The notes beneath the pieces were generated by a model. That model was not told the DNA's origin, searched no databases, and worked only from the letters and a program-made list of their open reading frames with translations. The position numbers and the translations under genes are program-made. A stretch of 64,000 nucleotides of DNA, from positions 186,001-250,000 of the forward strand of contig JAPPFJ010000033.1 of the NCBI GenBank assembly GCA_028877215.1, written 5' to 3'. The first letter of the stretch is position 1. Each line of letters begins with the position of its first letter. This document shows, piece after piece, positions 37,725-47,590 of the stretch. The DNA is from Gemmatimonadota bacterium. GTDB taxonomy: Bacteria > Latescibacterota > UBA2968 > GCA-2709665.

Positions 37725-39308
37725 TTACTCCCCGGTAGGTTCGGACGGTCCCAGATCCGGATCGTCCATCCGGTGATAGCACCTCCCCATGAGGTACCTG
37801 ATCTCCAGCTCCAGGTCGCGGACGTATACATCCGGTGTGACGTCCGGGTCCCGTTCGAGCAGGCCGACCTCCAGTTCGTTCCGGCCCTGGCGCGGCCAGT
37901 TTGCGCGGTCCGGCCGGAATACGAACCAGTATCCGCAGCCGGTCCGGTATCGCGGGGCGCTCATGCGGTACATCTCGTTGATCCTGCGCAATTGCGCGTC
38001 CGGAAGTTCCTTGCCGTTCAAGCGGAAACGAAACCGGTCCTTTTCCGTGGCATTCATGATCCGCACGCGAAGCAGAACGTCGTGCACCCGTCCGGTTTCA
38101 TCCCAGCGGGGGAGGTCATCACTGACCCTGATTGAAATGTGGGCCGGTTCTTCCCGGGTCAGCGCCGCGGGGAGGCCCATGGCAACGCCGGGCTCGGTGA
38201 CGGGCCTGGGGTACCGCCCGGTCTCGGTGGGAACGTAGTAGTGCTTGTCCTTCGGGGCCATCACGTCCGCGTGGGGCAGTTCCCGCAGCTTCTCATAGAA
38301 TGACGCCTGGTAGGGCCAGTTGCCGAACCAATGGGCCATGTAGAGGCCGTCAACCCCCTGCGCCCAGTAGTTGCAGGCCGCCCCCCGGATCATTTCGATG
38401 GTGGCCTCGGCCAGGCGGTCGGAGTCCACGTGGCTGTGCAGCGCGGCGTGGACCCGGCACCCGGTGCCTTCGGCAGCGTCGACGAGCTCGCCGAAGTCGA
38501 CCGTCGAGTCGAGCAGTTCAGGGGTAGAGAATGTCTGCCCGATCAGGACGTCGACGATTCCCAGCCGCAGCCATTCCCGAACGTCCAACCCCACCTGCAG
38601 GCAACCCTGGATACTGGCCGGAATCCGGATGGCGAGTTCGCGTTCGCGGCCGCTGTTCTTGACGGCGCGATGGATCCGGGCGATCCATTCGGTCATGACC
38701 ATACTGCCATCCTCGACCACGTCCGGGTGGAAATAATACGGCGTGTAGTTGAGTTGCAGCTCGAAGCCGTCGACCGGATAGACGTTCAGCGTTTCCTCAA
38801 CGATGGCGAACCGTTCCTCCCTGACCTCGGAGTGCGTGAAGTCGAGGCAGGTCAGTCCGGGAAACATCGGGTCAAGATCTCCTCGTGCGCCGATTTCCAG
38901 GTGGGTATTTTCAAACCGGAAATCGGAGCACCGGACGTCCTCGCCGCGGTCCCCGCGCCCCTGCTGCACAAGCAGTGTAGGATAGACGAGCATGCCCTTT
39001 TCGTGGGCCCGGTCGCAGATGAGGCGCAGGGGATCGTGGCCTTCCCGGATCAGCCGCATGGCGTTCCGGTTGGCCCGGTCGAAGATGAGATGGGGCCATT
39101 TATCCACGTTGTGGCCCCAGATCTCGCCGACTTTCGTGTCGTGAAGGAACGTGCGGCCGTCGCCCAGGCAGAACATGATGGCGTCCACGGGCGTGCCCGC
39201 CAGTTCATCCACGCCGGCTTCGAATTCCTCCTTTTGCATGGGGGGCTCGTACATATAGATGAGGGGGTGGCGCCCGTCGTGGTAGAACATCATTCGTGGT
39301 TGCGGCAT
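37725..39308 (-). CDS. Family-10-like glycosidase candidate, paralogue 3
   Basis: A 527-aa paralogue of the other two barrel/sandwich proteins. The strand equivalent to GVELDW reads VDGFELQLN near residue 181, so the second acidic residue is replaced by Gln. This copy may therefore be inactive or use another residue. LRLGIVDVLIG marks a later barrel strand, and a beta-sandwich ends the protein. GAGGAAA precedes the ATG at 39308. It is separated from the heparinase gene upstream by a large palindromic repeat. Confidence 0.6.
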   Translation of the reverse strand: MPQPRMMFYHDGRHPLIYMYEPPMQKEEFEAGVDELAGTPVDAIMFCLGDGRTFLHDTKVGEIWGHNVDKWPHLIFDRANRNAMRLIREGHDPLRLICDRAHEKGMLVYPTLLVQQGRGDRGEDVRCSDFRFENTHLEIGARGDLDPMFPGLTCLDFTHSEVREERFAIVEETLNVYPVDGFELQLNYTPYYFHPDVVEDGSMVMTEWIARIHRAVKNSGRERELAIRIPASIQGCLQVGLDVREWLRLGIVDVLIGQTFSTPELLDSTVDFGELVDAAEGTGCRVHAALHSHVDSDRLAEATIEMIRGAACNYWAQGVDGLYMAHWFGNWPYQASFYEKLRELPHADVMAPKDKHYYVPTETGRYPRPVTEPGVAMGLPAALTREEPAHISIRVSDDLPRWDETGRVHDVLLRVRIMNATEKDRFRFRLNGKELPDAQLRRINEMYRMSAPRYRTGCGYWFVFRPDRANWPRQGRNELEVGLLERDPDVTPDVYVRDLELEIRYLMGRCYHRMDDPDLGPSEPTGE

Positions 39309-39370
39309 CAGGTTTCCTCGAATGAGACAGGGCTGTCAGCTTCCAAAACCCCCATCCACCCATCAGCTAC

Positions 39371-39600
39371 CGGGTGAGACGGGAGACGGTAGAGGGTAGA
39401 AGACCACACCCCACCCCACCACCTGGTGAGACGCAAGACGTGAGACGGGAGAGATTTCCAGCCTCGTAAGGATTTTTCTCGTGCCGGAGGCAGAAAGGAA
39501 AAACACACCGGGCAAGGATATCATCTACCGTCTACCCTCTTACCTCTACCCGCCTTTTTTCTACCGTCTTCCCTCTACCCTCTCCCCGCCTTTAGGTAGT
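39371..39600. repeat. Large palindromic intergenic repeat, unit B
   Basis: This fills most of the 302-bp gap between two minus-strand genes. It runs in the opposite orientation to unit A: GTGAGACGGGAGAG, a GTGCCGGAGGCA core, CGGGCAAGGAT, then TCTACCGTCTACCCTC and CCGCCTTT. Its left flank carries the complement of the GGGGCGGGGTGTGGTC block found twice in unit C. Its 3' end repeats the CTACCGTCT and CCGCCTTT motifs a second time. Confidence 0.75.
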
Positions 39601-39610
39601 CTGTCCTCGT

Positions 39611-41767
39611 TTAGAGTTCAATTTCCTGCGTCATCCGGTCTGAGATGGGGATGCTCCGTCCGGCTACCGTCAGCTGGCTGCCGCGCTGAACCAGGGCTTT
39701 CGACGGACGGTCGTTCGCGTATTCGATGGCGGCGGCGTGTCCCGAGAAAGAAATGTCATTGGCCGTGACGGAGACACCCGGAACGCCGTGAAACACGAGA
39801 AGGTGACGGTCTCCGGCGACAATCTTCAGCGCGCGGGGCAGAACCGGAGATTCGGCGCGGCCGTCAATCCGGCACGCGAGCGTCGTCACGCTCGCATCGG
39901 GACGAGCGCCCCGATACGGCAGCAGGAGGACGTCGAACGGGACGACAGGCTCCTCAACCCCCCAGCCTCGCAGGGCGATGAAATACCGGTCCGGCCACTG
40001 GGCGGCTGGCGGGTGACCGGAGTATATGGGGATTTCCCTGACCATTTCCTCCAGGTAATCGATCCCGCTGAATGCGTATTTGAGCTGCCTGGTATTCGCG
40101 GAGGCAACGAGGAGGCCCCTGCGATCACCTTCGGCCGCGGCCACGGTATCGTGCTTGACGAATGGAAAGACGCTGTGCAGATACCAGAGCGCGCTTCTCC
40201 GCCGATGCGAGCACCCGACGGCATCGGAGACGAGGAAGCCCCACGGTTTGAAGAAGAGGATCCGGCGTTCGATCACAACGCCCGCACTGACTTCGTACGC
40301 GCGGTGCCTGCCTGAGAAGAAGTCCCAGGACGCCGTGCTGCCGAACTGGATCTCTTCGCCGCGGATTTCGGGCCGGGCGGAAAGCGCCCCTTCGATGACG
40401 ACGTGGTTGTGCGCCTGTTCGGAGCGGAAGTACATATCCCACGGGGCGTCGTAGGGGCCGAAACGGGAAACTTCGGCGGCCAGGGGCACCCCGAAGGCGT
40501 AGAGATTGATGTCCAGAATGCCCATGTGGCTGTGGCCGCCGGGCCACTGCCCGTGGTTGATGAGCATGAACGCGTCTTCAGGTTCCCAGCCCGAGCGCAT
40601 CACGCAGAACTCGCTGGTTTCCAGGCGTTGGCTCTCGAAACCGGGTTTCGCCGGCTCGGGTCCGTTCGCGTCCAGCTTGTGGCGGATGGGCCAGAGATAC
40701 GTCCCGTCTCGTGTGAAGTCGCACGCCTGCTTCAGGAGTCCCGTCCCGTCCAGAAAGCTGCCGTCGTTGATGCCTGGCATCTCGCCCCCGGGACCCGCCA
40801 TCTTGAGGAACCAGGCGTAGGCATTCGAGGTGCGCTCCCGCCAATCGAGCGTCGCCGGCGGCTGAAGGTCCGGGTTCGCTTCTGCCAGAAGGGTGGCTTC
40901 TTCCAGGTGGCGCAGGCATCCGCTGCCATATGAATAGCAGCGCTCGCTGTGACCGCCGTCCGCGTAGTAGTCCTTCTCCATGTGCTGCTCGAGGTAGTGC
41001 GCGCCTACGGTCCGGAATTCGCGGGACTCGCGGAATTCGGGCAAAAGGAACCCGATATGGATCATGGCCGAGATGCCGTGCATCTGCCAGTTTCCCTCGC
41101 GGTAGCCTTTGGCATTCTGTTCCAGCGTAAGCCACCTGGCCGCGCCCAGGAACGACTTGAACAACTGGCGGATGTGGTCCGTGGACAACAGGTGTCCCAA
41201 TTCCAGAAGTTTAACGGCGTAAAGGAAATTCACGAACCGGTGGCTCCGTACGGAGAGGCCCAGTTCGTAGAAGACCGGGTGCATCCGGCGGGCGCCTTTG
41301 ATTTCGTGTCTGGCGGCATACCACTGTCGGAAGATCTCGAGGTAGGCATCGATGTAACGCTCATCCCGCGTGTCCAGAGCGGCCCGGGTCAGGCAATCCA
41401 TCCAGCCGAGGTAATGGAAGCCGTATTTGGACTGATCGCCGAACCAGGCGTTGAACGCGACCGGTCCGGCGAAGTCGATCTCGACCTGTCCGAATCGCCG
41501 CCGACCCCCGTTAACGATGGTGTCCGCCAGGTCGGGGTCGGCTACAACCCTGGACCTGAGTTGCTCCACCGAACGCGCAAAGGGGTTAACCGGATGGCTC
41601 CGTGAGAGGAAATGACGCCACCAGGCGCCGAATGCCTCATCGTAGCGTCTCGAATCCGCGTCGCTCCGGACCTCTTCAAGACCGGGGTGGTCCGGGTCCA
41701 GCGCGTCGAAGAACGAGGCATCCGAGATGTGAACCAGTTTATCGGGGAATTCGTCGTGATGGAACAT
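39611..41767 (-). CDS. Heparinase II/III family protein, 718 aa
   Basis: A 718-aa heparinase II/III-like lyase candidate. The N-terminal toroid includes WFGDQSKYGFHYLGW near residue 110. The signature GGHSHMGILDINLYAFG lies near residue 409 and NHVVIEG follows in the beta-sandwich domain. The start at 41767 has AGGAG upstream and removes about 150 residues of low-complexity arginine-rich frame that continues upstream inside the acetamidase gene and is not coding. It is 14 bp downstream of the acetamidase/formamidase gene, so the two are co-transcribed. No signal peptide is seen. Confidence 0.82.
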   Translation of the reverse strand: MFHHDEFPDKLVHISDASFFDALDPDHPGLEEVRSDADSRRYDEAFGAWWRHFLSRSHPVNPFARSVEQLRSRVVADPDLADTIVNGGRRRFGQVEIDFAGPVAFNAWFGDQSKYGFHYLGWMDCLTRAALDTRDERYIDAYLEIFRQWYAARHEIKGARRMHPVFYELGLSVRSHRFVNFLYAVKLLELGHLLSTDHIRQLFKSFLGAARWLTLEQNAKGYREGNWQMHGISAMIHIGFLLPEFRESREFRTVGAHYLEQHMEKDYYADGGHSERCYSYGSGCLRHLEEATLLAEANPDLQPPATLDWRERTSNAYAWFLKMAGPGGEMPGINDGSFLDGTGLLKQACDFTRDGTYLWPIRHKLDANGPEPAKPGFESQRLETSEFCVMRSGWEPEDAFMLINHGQWPGGHSHMGILDINLYAFGVPLAAEVSRFGPYDAPWDMYFRSEQAHNHVVIEGALSARPEIRGEEIQFGSTASWDFFSGRHRAYEVSAGVVIERRILFFKPWGFLVSDAVGCSHRRRSALWYLHSVFPFVKHDTVAAAEGDRRGLLVASANTRQLKYAFSGIDYLEEMVREIPIYSGHPPAAQWPDRYFIALRGWGVEEPVVPFDVLLLPYRGARPDASVTTLACRIDGRAESPVLPRALKIVAGDRHLLVFHGVPGVSVTANDISFSGHAAAIEYANDRPSKALVQRGSQLTVAGRSIPISDRMTQEIEL

Positions 41768-41781
41768 AAAATGGACTCCTG

Positions 41782-42684
41782 TTACGGCTGGAAGGGTCGA
41801 CCGGTTCTCTTCAAGTCTTTCGTGATGCCGATCTGACAGGTGACGTACGCGTTTTCTCTTCTGAAACCCCGGGTATTCAGCTGGCCCGCCGCGTACCCCG
41901 GCCGCGCGTCGCCTATCGTACCCACAATCAGGTTCGCGTGTTCCACGGTGGTGTCGTAACGGTCTGCGACGAGACCGACCATGTCCGTCCAGGCGATTTT
42001 CAACGCTTCTTCCCAGTTTGCGCCCATACCGCTGGTGAGGATCTCGTCGCCGGTTTCCACGACGGGCCCGCCGGCGGGAAAACCCGGCGAGCGATCGAAT
42101 CGCAGCGTGAGCGCGGAGTCGATTTCCACGCCGGTTCCGGTGAGTTCGCCGTCGCCCATGCGGGCGTGGACGTCTCCCACGTAGAAGTGACCGCCGTATC
42201 GTTGCGTGCGGATATGCACGATACTGCCCGGGCATATTGAATTGAAGTCCATGTTGCCGCCATGGTTCCAGGGACCCGTGTCCTCGGAGACGGGCGCCAG
42301 TTGCATAACGCCGATCATCGGACGGACAGGGACCACGAAGTCCGGGGGGAAGTGCAGGAGGCCGTCTTTGACAGGAGCGACCGAACGCAGGCTGCCTCGA
42401 AACGGTCCGCCGTTGTTGTAGTACCCATAGGGACCCACTTCGATATCGATGACTTCGATGGAGACCCAGTCGCCGGGAACAATGCCCTCGATAAGAAACG
42501 GACCCCCCTGGCGCGAGCCTCGCGGCGTGGTGGTTTCGGGGATGACCCCCGGCTTCAGATCGCCGTCGGCGCCGCCGGGCGTTTCGATGACGAGCGTTTC
42601 GCCGAGTTCGATCGTGCCGCGAACCTGGCCGCGCTCAACGGCTTCGGACCCTTTCAGATAGGGTTTTCGGGTAAACCGGCGCAT
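41782..42684 (-). CDS. Acetamidase/formamidase family protein
   Basis: A 300-aa acetamidase/formamidase-like amidohydrolase, which releases ammonia from short amides. Family features are the early PGGADGDLKPG segment, the GGNMDFNSICPGS motif and DVHARMGDGE, where the active-site region lies. ACAGGAGA precedes the ATG at 42684. It is the first gene of a minus-strand unit with a heparinase. The amide substrate could be an N-acyl group freed from an amino sugar, but that is a guess from position. Confidence 0.85.
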   Translation of the reverse strand: MRRFTRKPYLKGSEAVERGQVRGTIELGETLVIETPGGADGDLKPGVIPETTTPRGSRQGGPFLIEGIVPGDWVSIEVIDIEVGPYGYYNNGGPFRGSLRSVAPVKDGLLHFPPDFVVPVRPMIGVMQLAPVSEDTGPWNHGGNMDFNSICPGSIVHIRTQRYGGHFYVGDVHARMGDGELTGTGVEIDSALTLRFDRSPGFPAGGPVVETGDEILTSGMGANWEEALKIAWTDMVGLVADRYDTTVEHANLIVGTIGDARPGYAAGQLNTRGFRRENAYVTCQIGITKDLKRTGRPFQP

Positions 42685-43013
42685 GGAATTTCTCCTGTAA
42701 TTAACCTTGATTCGTAAGTCTTCGGGGACGTTAATTCGAATATGTGTTTGTAAATAAAGGCGATTAGACGGCGGATTACCAGGATACACCAGGTCACTGG
42801 ACGTGAAGGGAAAGACGTCCTTCTATACGTCGATAACGCCCCGTTTGGGAAGGTACTATCGCGTCGCCGCGTTGCTGTTCTCTTCGGATTGAGGCTAATC
42901 GCGGCAGCGCATTGCCGTCGGCCGTTCCGCGCCCCCGTGGGGTTGTACCGTGATCGCCTTCCCCGGGCATCCGTGATCTGATCCGATTGAATCTGAAAAC
43001 GCGTCGAAAATGC

Positions 43014-43042
43014 TTGTAAATCCGTTCCGGGTGAGCCATAAT
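43014..43042 (+). promoter_or_regulatory. Promoter of the amidohydrolase gene
   Basis: TTGTAA (43014-43019) and CATAAT (43037-43042) with 17-bp spacing lie 64 bp before the ATG at 43106. The 421-bp divergent region 42685-43105 holds no gene; the promoter of the minus-strand acetamidase unit must also lie in it, but I could not fix its position. Confidence 0.45.
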
Positions 43043-43105
43043 AGGGATTGGCAATCCGGGCGTCAAGGTCTTGCGGCAGTGTCTTCCAAAAGAGGAGCGG
43101 CAGGC

Positions 43106-43885
43106 ATGCGGATCGATGCGCACATGCACGTCGCCGGTAATCTCGCATCCGTGGGATGGCGGGGCAAATGGACCGACGACAGGGCGGTGATCGAAGCGGC
43201 GGATCGGCTTGAGATCGATCAGCTTTGCTGTTCGATACCGATTCAGGGATTGGACAACCCCCGGCCGGACGGAATGCGGGAGGTGAACGACAGCGTCATC
43301 CACGCCATGGGGCGGTTTCCCGGACGCATTCTGGGATATGCATTTCTGGATCCCCGGTTCCAGCATGAAGCGAGAGATGAAATTGACAGGTGTGTTTTGA
43401 AGCACGGTATGATGGGCGTGAAGCTCTACAACCAATGCAGGTGCTGGGACCCCATGGTGTTGCCGATCGTGGAGCGGTGCATCGAACTGCGTGTGCCGAT
43501 TCTGCACCACGGCGGAAAGCAGACGCCCGTGTCCGGCAGACCGTGGCAGACATACCGCTCGGACAGCGACGACTTTGCGCGGCTGGCGCGACTCTATCCC
43601 GAAGTTACCATAATAGAGGGGCATCCGATCGTGGGAGACTGGGAGTGGGCGATCAAGACATTGCGGGATGTCCCGAATGTATACGTGGATACCAGCGGAA
43701 GCCTGAACGACGACGGTTTCATCGAGATGGCCGTGCGCCAGTTGGGGACGGGCCGCGTGCTGTTTGCGACGGATGTGTCGATGGAGGCCGGCGTGGGCAA
43801 GGTGCTGGGGGCGGCGATCACGGCTCGCCAGCGCAAGGGAATCTTCGGAGAAAATATGAGACGAATTATGCAGCAACGAGTGTAA
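43106..43885 (+). CDS. Amidohydrolase family protein (metal-dependent hydrolase, Amidohydro_2 type)
   Basis: A 259-aa TIM-barrel metallohydrolase. HxH at H6/H8 (DAHMHV) gives the first metal ligands, HH in ILHHGG and His in EGHP the next, and Asp in LFATDVSME the distal ligand. Relatives decarboxylate or hydrolyse small carboxylated substrates. AGAGGAG lies 9 bp before the ATG. It stands alone between the carbohydrate block and the radical SAM gene. The substrate is unknown. Confidence 0.8.
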   Translation: MRIDAHMHVAGNLASVGWRGKWTDDRAVIEAADRLEIDQLCCSIPIQGLDNPRPDGMREVNDSVIHAMGRFPGRILGYAFLDPRFQHEARDEIDRCVLKHGMMGVKLYNQCRCWDPMVLPIVERCIELRVPILHHGGKQTPVSGRPWQTYRSDSDDFARLARLYPEVTIIEGHPIVGDWEWAIKTLRDVPNVYVDTSGSLNDDGFIEMAVRQLGTGRVLFATDVSMEAGVGKVLGAAITARQRKGIFGENMRRIMQQRV

Positions 43886-43903
43886 CAACTGAACACGAAG
43901 CGC

Positions 43904-43931
43904 TTGACGGCAAGTAGTTTTTGTTTATATT
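43904..43931 (+). promoter_or_regulatory. Promoter of the radical SAM gene
   Basis: TTGACG (43904-43909) and TATATT (43926-43931) with 16-bp spacing lie 110 bp before the ATG. The same TTGAC, 16-bp spacer, TATATT pattern recurs before the pentapeptide and ferredoxin genes. Confidence 0.6.
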
Positions 43932-44040
43932 CCTTTTGCTATGCCCCGTGAATAATTGAACTATTTCATCATTCGGACGTGAGTACATCGGACAAAATGT
44001 TGAATCTGAGTTGTTTGGACCATCTTGAAGGGACCACCAG

Positions 44041-45978
44041 ATGAGTTTTCGTGACCGCGTCGTTTCGGGGGCTGCCAACGTCGCCTGGAATGCCTTCCAG
44101 GGCGTGAATACCAGGCTCCCCGAGGGTCAGCCATTCCAGCCTGCATGGGCGTCGGCGCCGCTGCTGAAGAGTTATCAGCGATCCATGCCGACACTCGGTT
44201 TTCCGCGCGAAACCGATTCGCTGTGTCCCGATTGCGTGAAGGAGGTCCGGACCGCCATCATCGAAGGTACCCGGGACGTCGCGGAACTGGTACACGGGAA
44301 TCCCGGAGAGATCAAGGCGGAGATCCTCGAGGAAAACGGGTGTATCATCATGCGGAAGACCTGCTCGGTCCACGGCACCTTTGAAGACGTGCTCTCTATC
44401 GATCCGGAATTTACGCGCCTGATTGAGGGCCGTTTCCCCGGACGCGATTACCGCACATGGGGAGACGAGCACGTGCACCGGCACGGGACGTCCAGCATCA
44501 AGTACGGCCGGGGGGCCGTGCTGACGATCGACCTCACCAACCGCTGCAATATGATGTGCAATCCCTGTTTCATGGACGCGAACCAGGTGGGGTACGTCCA
44601 CGAACTCACCCTTGATGACGTGAAGCGGATCCTGGACGCATCGATTTCCTTCAAGCCGCGCCGGCAGATGTCGGTACAGTTTTCGGGCGGAGAGCCCACG
44701 ATTTCGCCTCATTTTCTCGATGCGTGCCGGTATGCCAAGGAGGTCGGCTATTGGTGCGTGCAGGCCGCAACCAACGGGGTGCGCTTCGCCAAAGAGCCGG
44801 ATTTCGCGTTCGAGGCGAAGGCGGCCGGTTTCGACATGGCGTACCTGCAGTTCGACGGCGTAACCAATGCGGCCAATCAGCATCGGCACATTTCCAATCT
44901 GTTCGACGCCAAGCTGCTGGCAATCGAGAATCTGTCCCGAGCCGGTATCGATATCACGCCCGTCACAACCGTATTGAACACCATCAATAACGATCAGGTA
45001 GGGCCGATACTCCAGTTCTGCATCGACAACAGCGACAAGGTCGGTTCGATATCCTTCCAGCCCGTGTCGTTTACCGGACGCGACGAAGACATCTCCGACG
45101 AAATGCGGCACCGGCAGCGCTACACCATATCCCACCTCGCACACGATCTCCAGACGTGGTCCGACGGGAGGATCGACGCCCATCGGGACTGGTACCCGCT
45201 GGGAGCGGGGACGCTGTTTACCACGCTGGCAGACCATCTGCGCGGGGAGGACGTTGAGTTCGGGGGTCAGACCTGCTCCTGCCACCCCAACTGTGGTTCC
45301 GCCGCCCACATTGTCGTAAACGAGAAAACGGGGAAGTGGGCGACCATCACCGAGTTCTTCAACCAGGAACAGTTTATGAAGGACATCGAAGTGATGACGG
45401 ACACCGCGCGCGACCCCGGATGGATCAAGCTGCAGGTCGGCATGTCGCTGCTCCGGAACTTCAACCCGAAGAAAGCGCCGGCCGGGTTCGGCATTCAGGA
45501 CCTCGCGCGGATTCTCGACCGCAGGGTGGGGGGTTCCATCAGCGGCGGTCCCAGACCGGAAGACAGGCAGTGGCGCATCATGTGGGTAGGTGGAATGTGG
45601 TTCCAGGATCTGTGGACCTACGATTTCCGCCGAACTGAAATGTGCGTAATTCCGTACGGGACCCAGGAGGGCGAAATCTCCTTCTGCGCTTACAACACGG
45701 GCGTCGGCTGGCGTCAGATTATAGAAAATATGCATATGACCGCTACAACGGCCGAGTGGTTCAAGACCAGGGGCCGGCATTCCATTTACGCGGGCAACCG
45801 CGACATGCCGCTGCCCGGGACGGAACACACGCTGCGGGTCCGGGAGACCGAAGACGGCGAGCTCGAGCTGCCGGTCATCAACGGAAACGAAAATGGCAGT
45901 GGCTGCTGCGGCTCCGAGAAGGACACCATTCGAAAGATCATTGCGGCGCCGGACGCACAGGAGCCGGTGGCCTCCTGA
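44041..45978 (+). CDS. Radical SAM protein related to tetraether lipid synthase (Tes/MJ0619-like)
   Basis: A 645-aa radical SAM protein. The AdoMet cluster motif is C169-x3-C173-x2-C176 (CNMMCNPC). An N-terminal CPDC pair (C62/C65) and a KTCSVHG motif precede it, and GGQTCSCHPNCG and MCVIPYG with SFCAYN follow. These extra cysteine motifs and the YLQFDG and SFQPVSFTGR strands match the family of archaeal Tes, which joins lipid tails by C-C bonds and carries several extra iron centres. Bacterial relatives have been linked to membrane-spanning lipids. The lipid role here is inferred from family only. GAAGGGA precedes the ATG. It has its own promoter and terminator. Confidence 0.75.
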   Translation: MSFRDRVVSGAANVAWNAFQGVNTRLPEGQPFQPAWASAPLLKSYQRSMPTLGFPRETDSLCPDCVKEVRTAIIEGTRDVAELVHGNPGEIKAEILEENGCIIMRKTCSVHGTFEDVLSIDPEFTRLIEGRFPGRDYRTWGDEHVHRHGTSSIKYGRGAVLTIDLTNRCNMMCNPCFMDANQVGYVHELTLDDVKRILDASISFKPRRQMSVQFSGGEPTISPHFLDACRYAKEVGYWCVQAATNGVRFAKEPDFAFEAKAAGFDMAYLQFDGVTNAANQHRHISNLFDAKLLAIENLSRAGIDITPVTTVLNTINNDQVGPILQFCIDNSDKVGSISFQPVSFTGRDEDISDEMRHRQRYTISHLAHDLQTWSDGRIDAHRDWYPLGAGTLFTTLADHLRGEDVEFGGQTCSCHPNCGSAAHIVVNEKTGKWATITEFFNQEQFMKDIEVMTDTARDPGWIKLQVGMSLLRNFNPKKAPAGFGIQDLARILDRRVGGSISGGPRPEDRQWRIMWVGGMWFQDLWTYDFRRTEMCVIPYGTQEGEISFCAYNTGVGWRQIIENMHMTATTAEWFKTRGRHSIYAGNRDMPLPGTEHTLRVRETEDGELELPVINGNENGSGCCGSEKDTIRKIIAAPDAQEPVAS

Positions 45979-46003
45979 GGTACCGCCCACAGACGTTGAT
46001 CAG

Positions 46004-46035
46004 ATCCGGGCAGGAGTCGTGTCCGGATTTTTTTT
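46004..46035 (+). terminator. Rho-independent terminator after the radical SAM gene
   Basis: ATCCGGGCA (46004-46012) pairs with TGTCCGGAT (46020-46028) with one G-U pair and a 7-nt loop, followed directly by eight Ts. Confidence 0.85.
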
Positions 46036-46148
46036 CGTGCCAGGGTCGACTTGCATGGTGCGAGAGAAGGGGCATCTCCCGCTGCAGCAGTCGGGATCGT
46101 GTGAATCGCGTCCCTCGGACGAAACCCCTTGCGTCTGCGGCAAACGAA

Positions 46149-46177
46149 TTGACAAAACCGCTGCGTTTACTTATCAT
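46149..46177 (+). promoter_or_regulatory. Promoter of the tig-clpP-clpX unit
   Basis: A consensus TTGACA (46149-46154) and TATCAT (46172-46177) with 17-bp spacing lie 65 bp before the trigger factor start. No heat-shock inverted repeat (CIRCE type) is seen nearby. Confidence 0.7.
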
Positions 46178-46242
46178 TTGCGATTGGATCGTCCTGAAAT
46201 CTGAAGAGAAGATGCGGAAGCGTCGGAAGGAAGCCGGACGTT

Positions 46243-47538
46243 ATGAAAGTGACCGTTTCAGAGTCGGACGCGTGGCGCAGGACGCTTGAGGTCGAGGTCC
46301 CTGGCGAGGACGTGCGCCGGCGATTCGAGACCGCATACAAGAATTACAGTAAATCGTTGAATTTGCCTGGTTTTCGCAAGGGAAAGATACCTGTGAGCCT
46401 GGTCAAAAAACGGTTCGGCAAGGCCATCCAGGGCGAGGTCCTGCAAGAGGTGATGCAGGAATGCTACCGGGAGGCAAGCAGATCGGAGGGATTGACTCCG
46501 ATTTCGGAAGCCACGATCGAAGACGTGAACTACGAGGAGGGGCAGCCGCTGAAATTTACGGCTTCGGTGGACGTCAAGCCGGAAATCGTCGCTCAGGATT
46601 ACCGGGGCCTGAAAACCACCCGACCCGTGTTCAAAGTCACGGACGCCGACGTAGAGGAACAACTCCAGCGCGTCCAGGAACAGAACGCCACGGAGCAGGA
46701 AGTCGACAGGCCCGCCGGGTTGGGCGATGTTGTGGTTGCCGATCTTCAGGAACTGGATGAGAGCGGGTTGCCGATTATCGGCCGCAAACAGGAAGAACGC
46801 CCTTTTCATATTGGCGGGAGGAACGCCAACCACGACCTCGACAATCAGCTTGTGGGCATTTCCGCGGGCGAAACCCGGCGGATTGTGCTGACGCATACGG
46901 GGGAAGACGAAAGCGAAGCCCACATGGAGGGTTCCCAACACCAGGATGGACGTGAGATTCGCATGATGTTTTCGGCAAGAGAGGTTCGGGAACGCACGCT
47001 GCCGGAACTGGACGACGAATTCGCCAAAGATCAGGGTCAGTTCGAGTCGCTGGACGAACTCACGGCTCAGATCCGGACCGATCTCCATGCGCAGGCCGAT
47101 TTCGCCTCCCGGCGCTATCTCGAGGGCCACATCGTAGACGAGCTGATTCGAAAAAACGCGTTCGACCTTCCTGAGACCATGGTTGAAAGTGCTCTGGACA
47201 CGTTGGTGGAGAATCAGAAGAAGGAACACGAAGGACACGACCACGACTTCGATGAAGACGCGATTCGCCAGGAAAGCCGCGAGGGCACCATTCGCGGCTT
47301 GAAGCGTCATATATTAATGGAGGCGATCCAGAAGCAGGAAGAACTGGAAGTGGAAGAGGCGGAGATGGACAGCCAACTCGACGCCATGTCGCGTCGATAC
47401 AACACGGAACGCGAACAACTCCGACAGATACTCAAACGTTCGGACCAGATCGAAAGAATCGAGTCCAACCTGCTGACGGAAAAGACGTTCGATTTTCTGA
47501 TCGAACATGCCGAAATCGAAGAAGTCGACGCAAAATAG
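46243..47538 (+). CDS. tig: Trigger factor
   Basis: The 431-aa ribosome-bound chaperone and prolyl isomerase. The N-terminal ribosome-binding signature appears as [11 protein letters not shown] near residues 38-48. A FKBP-like middle domain and a long helical C-terminal arm rich in Glu and Gln follow. The GFRKGK loop docks on ribosomal protein L23. GAAGGAAG precedes the ATG at 46243. It leads the classical tig-clpP-clpX order, 52 bp before clpP. Confidence 0.95.
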   Translation: MKVTVSESDAWRRTLEVEVPGEDVRRRFETAYKNYSKSLNLPGFRKGKIPVSLVKKRFGKAIQGEVLQEVMQECYREASRSEGLTPISEATIEDVNYEEGQPLKFTASVDVKPEIVAQDYRGLKTTRPVFKVTDADVEEQLQRVQEQNATEQEVDRPAGLGDVVVADLQELDESGLPIIGRKQEERPFHIGGRNANHDLDNQLVGISAGETRRIVLTHTGEDESEAHMEGSQHQDGREIRMMFSAREVRERTLPELDDEFAKDQGQFESLDELTAQIRTDLHAQADFASRRYLEGHIVDELIRKNAFDLPETMVESALDTLVENQKKEHEGHDHDFDEDAIRQESREGTIRGLKRHILMEAIQKQEELEVEEAEMDSQLDAMSRRYNTEREQLRQILKRSDQIERIESNLLTEKTFDFLIEHAEIEEVDAK

Positions 47539-47590
47539 GACGGCCCGCGACATAAGTTCAGGTTCATTGAGGGAGGGAGATTCGACGCTT

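Noticed and set aside
43969-45990. A 673-codon open frame on the minus strand
   Set aside because: It is the complement of the radical SAM gene, which has clear motifs, promoter and terminator on the plus strand.
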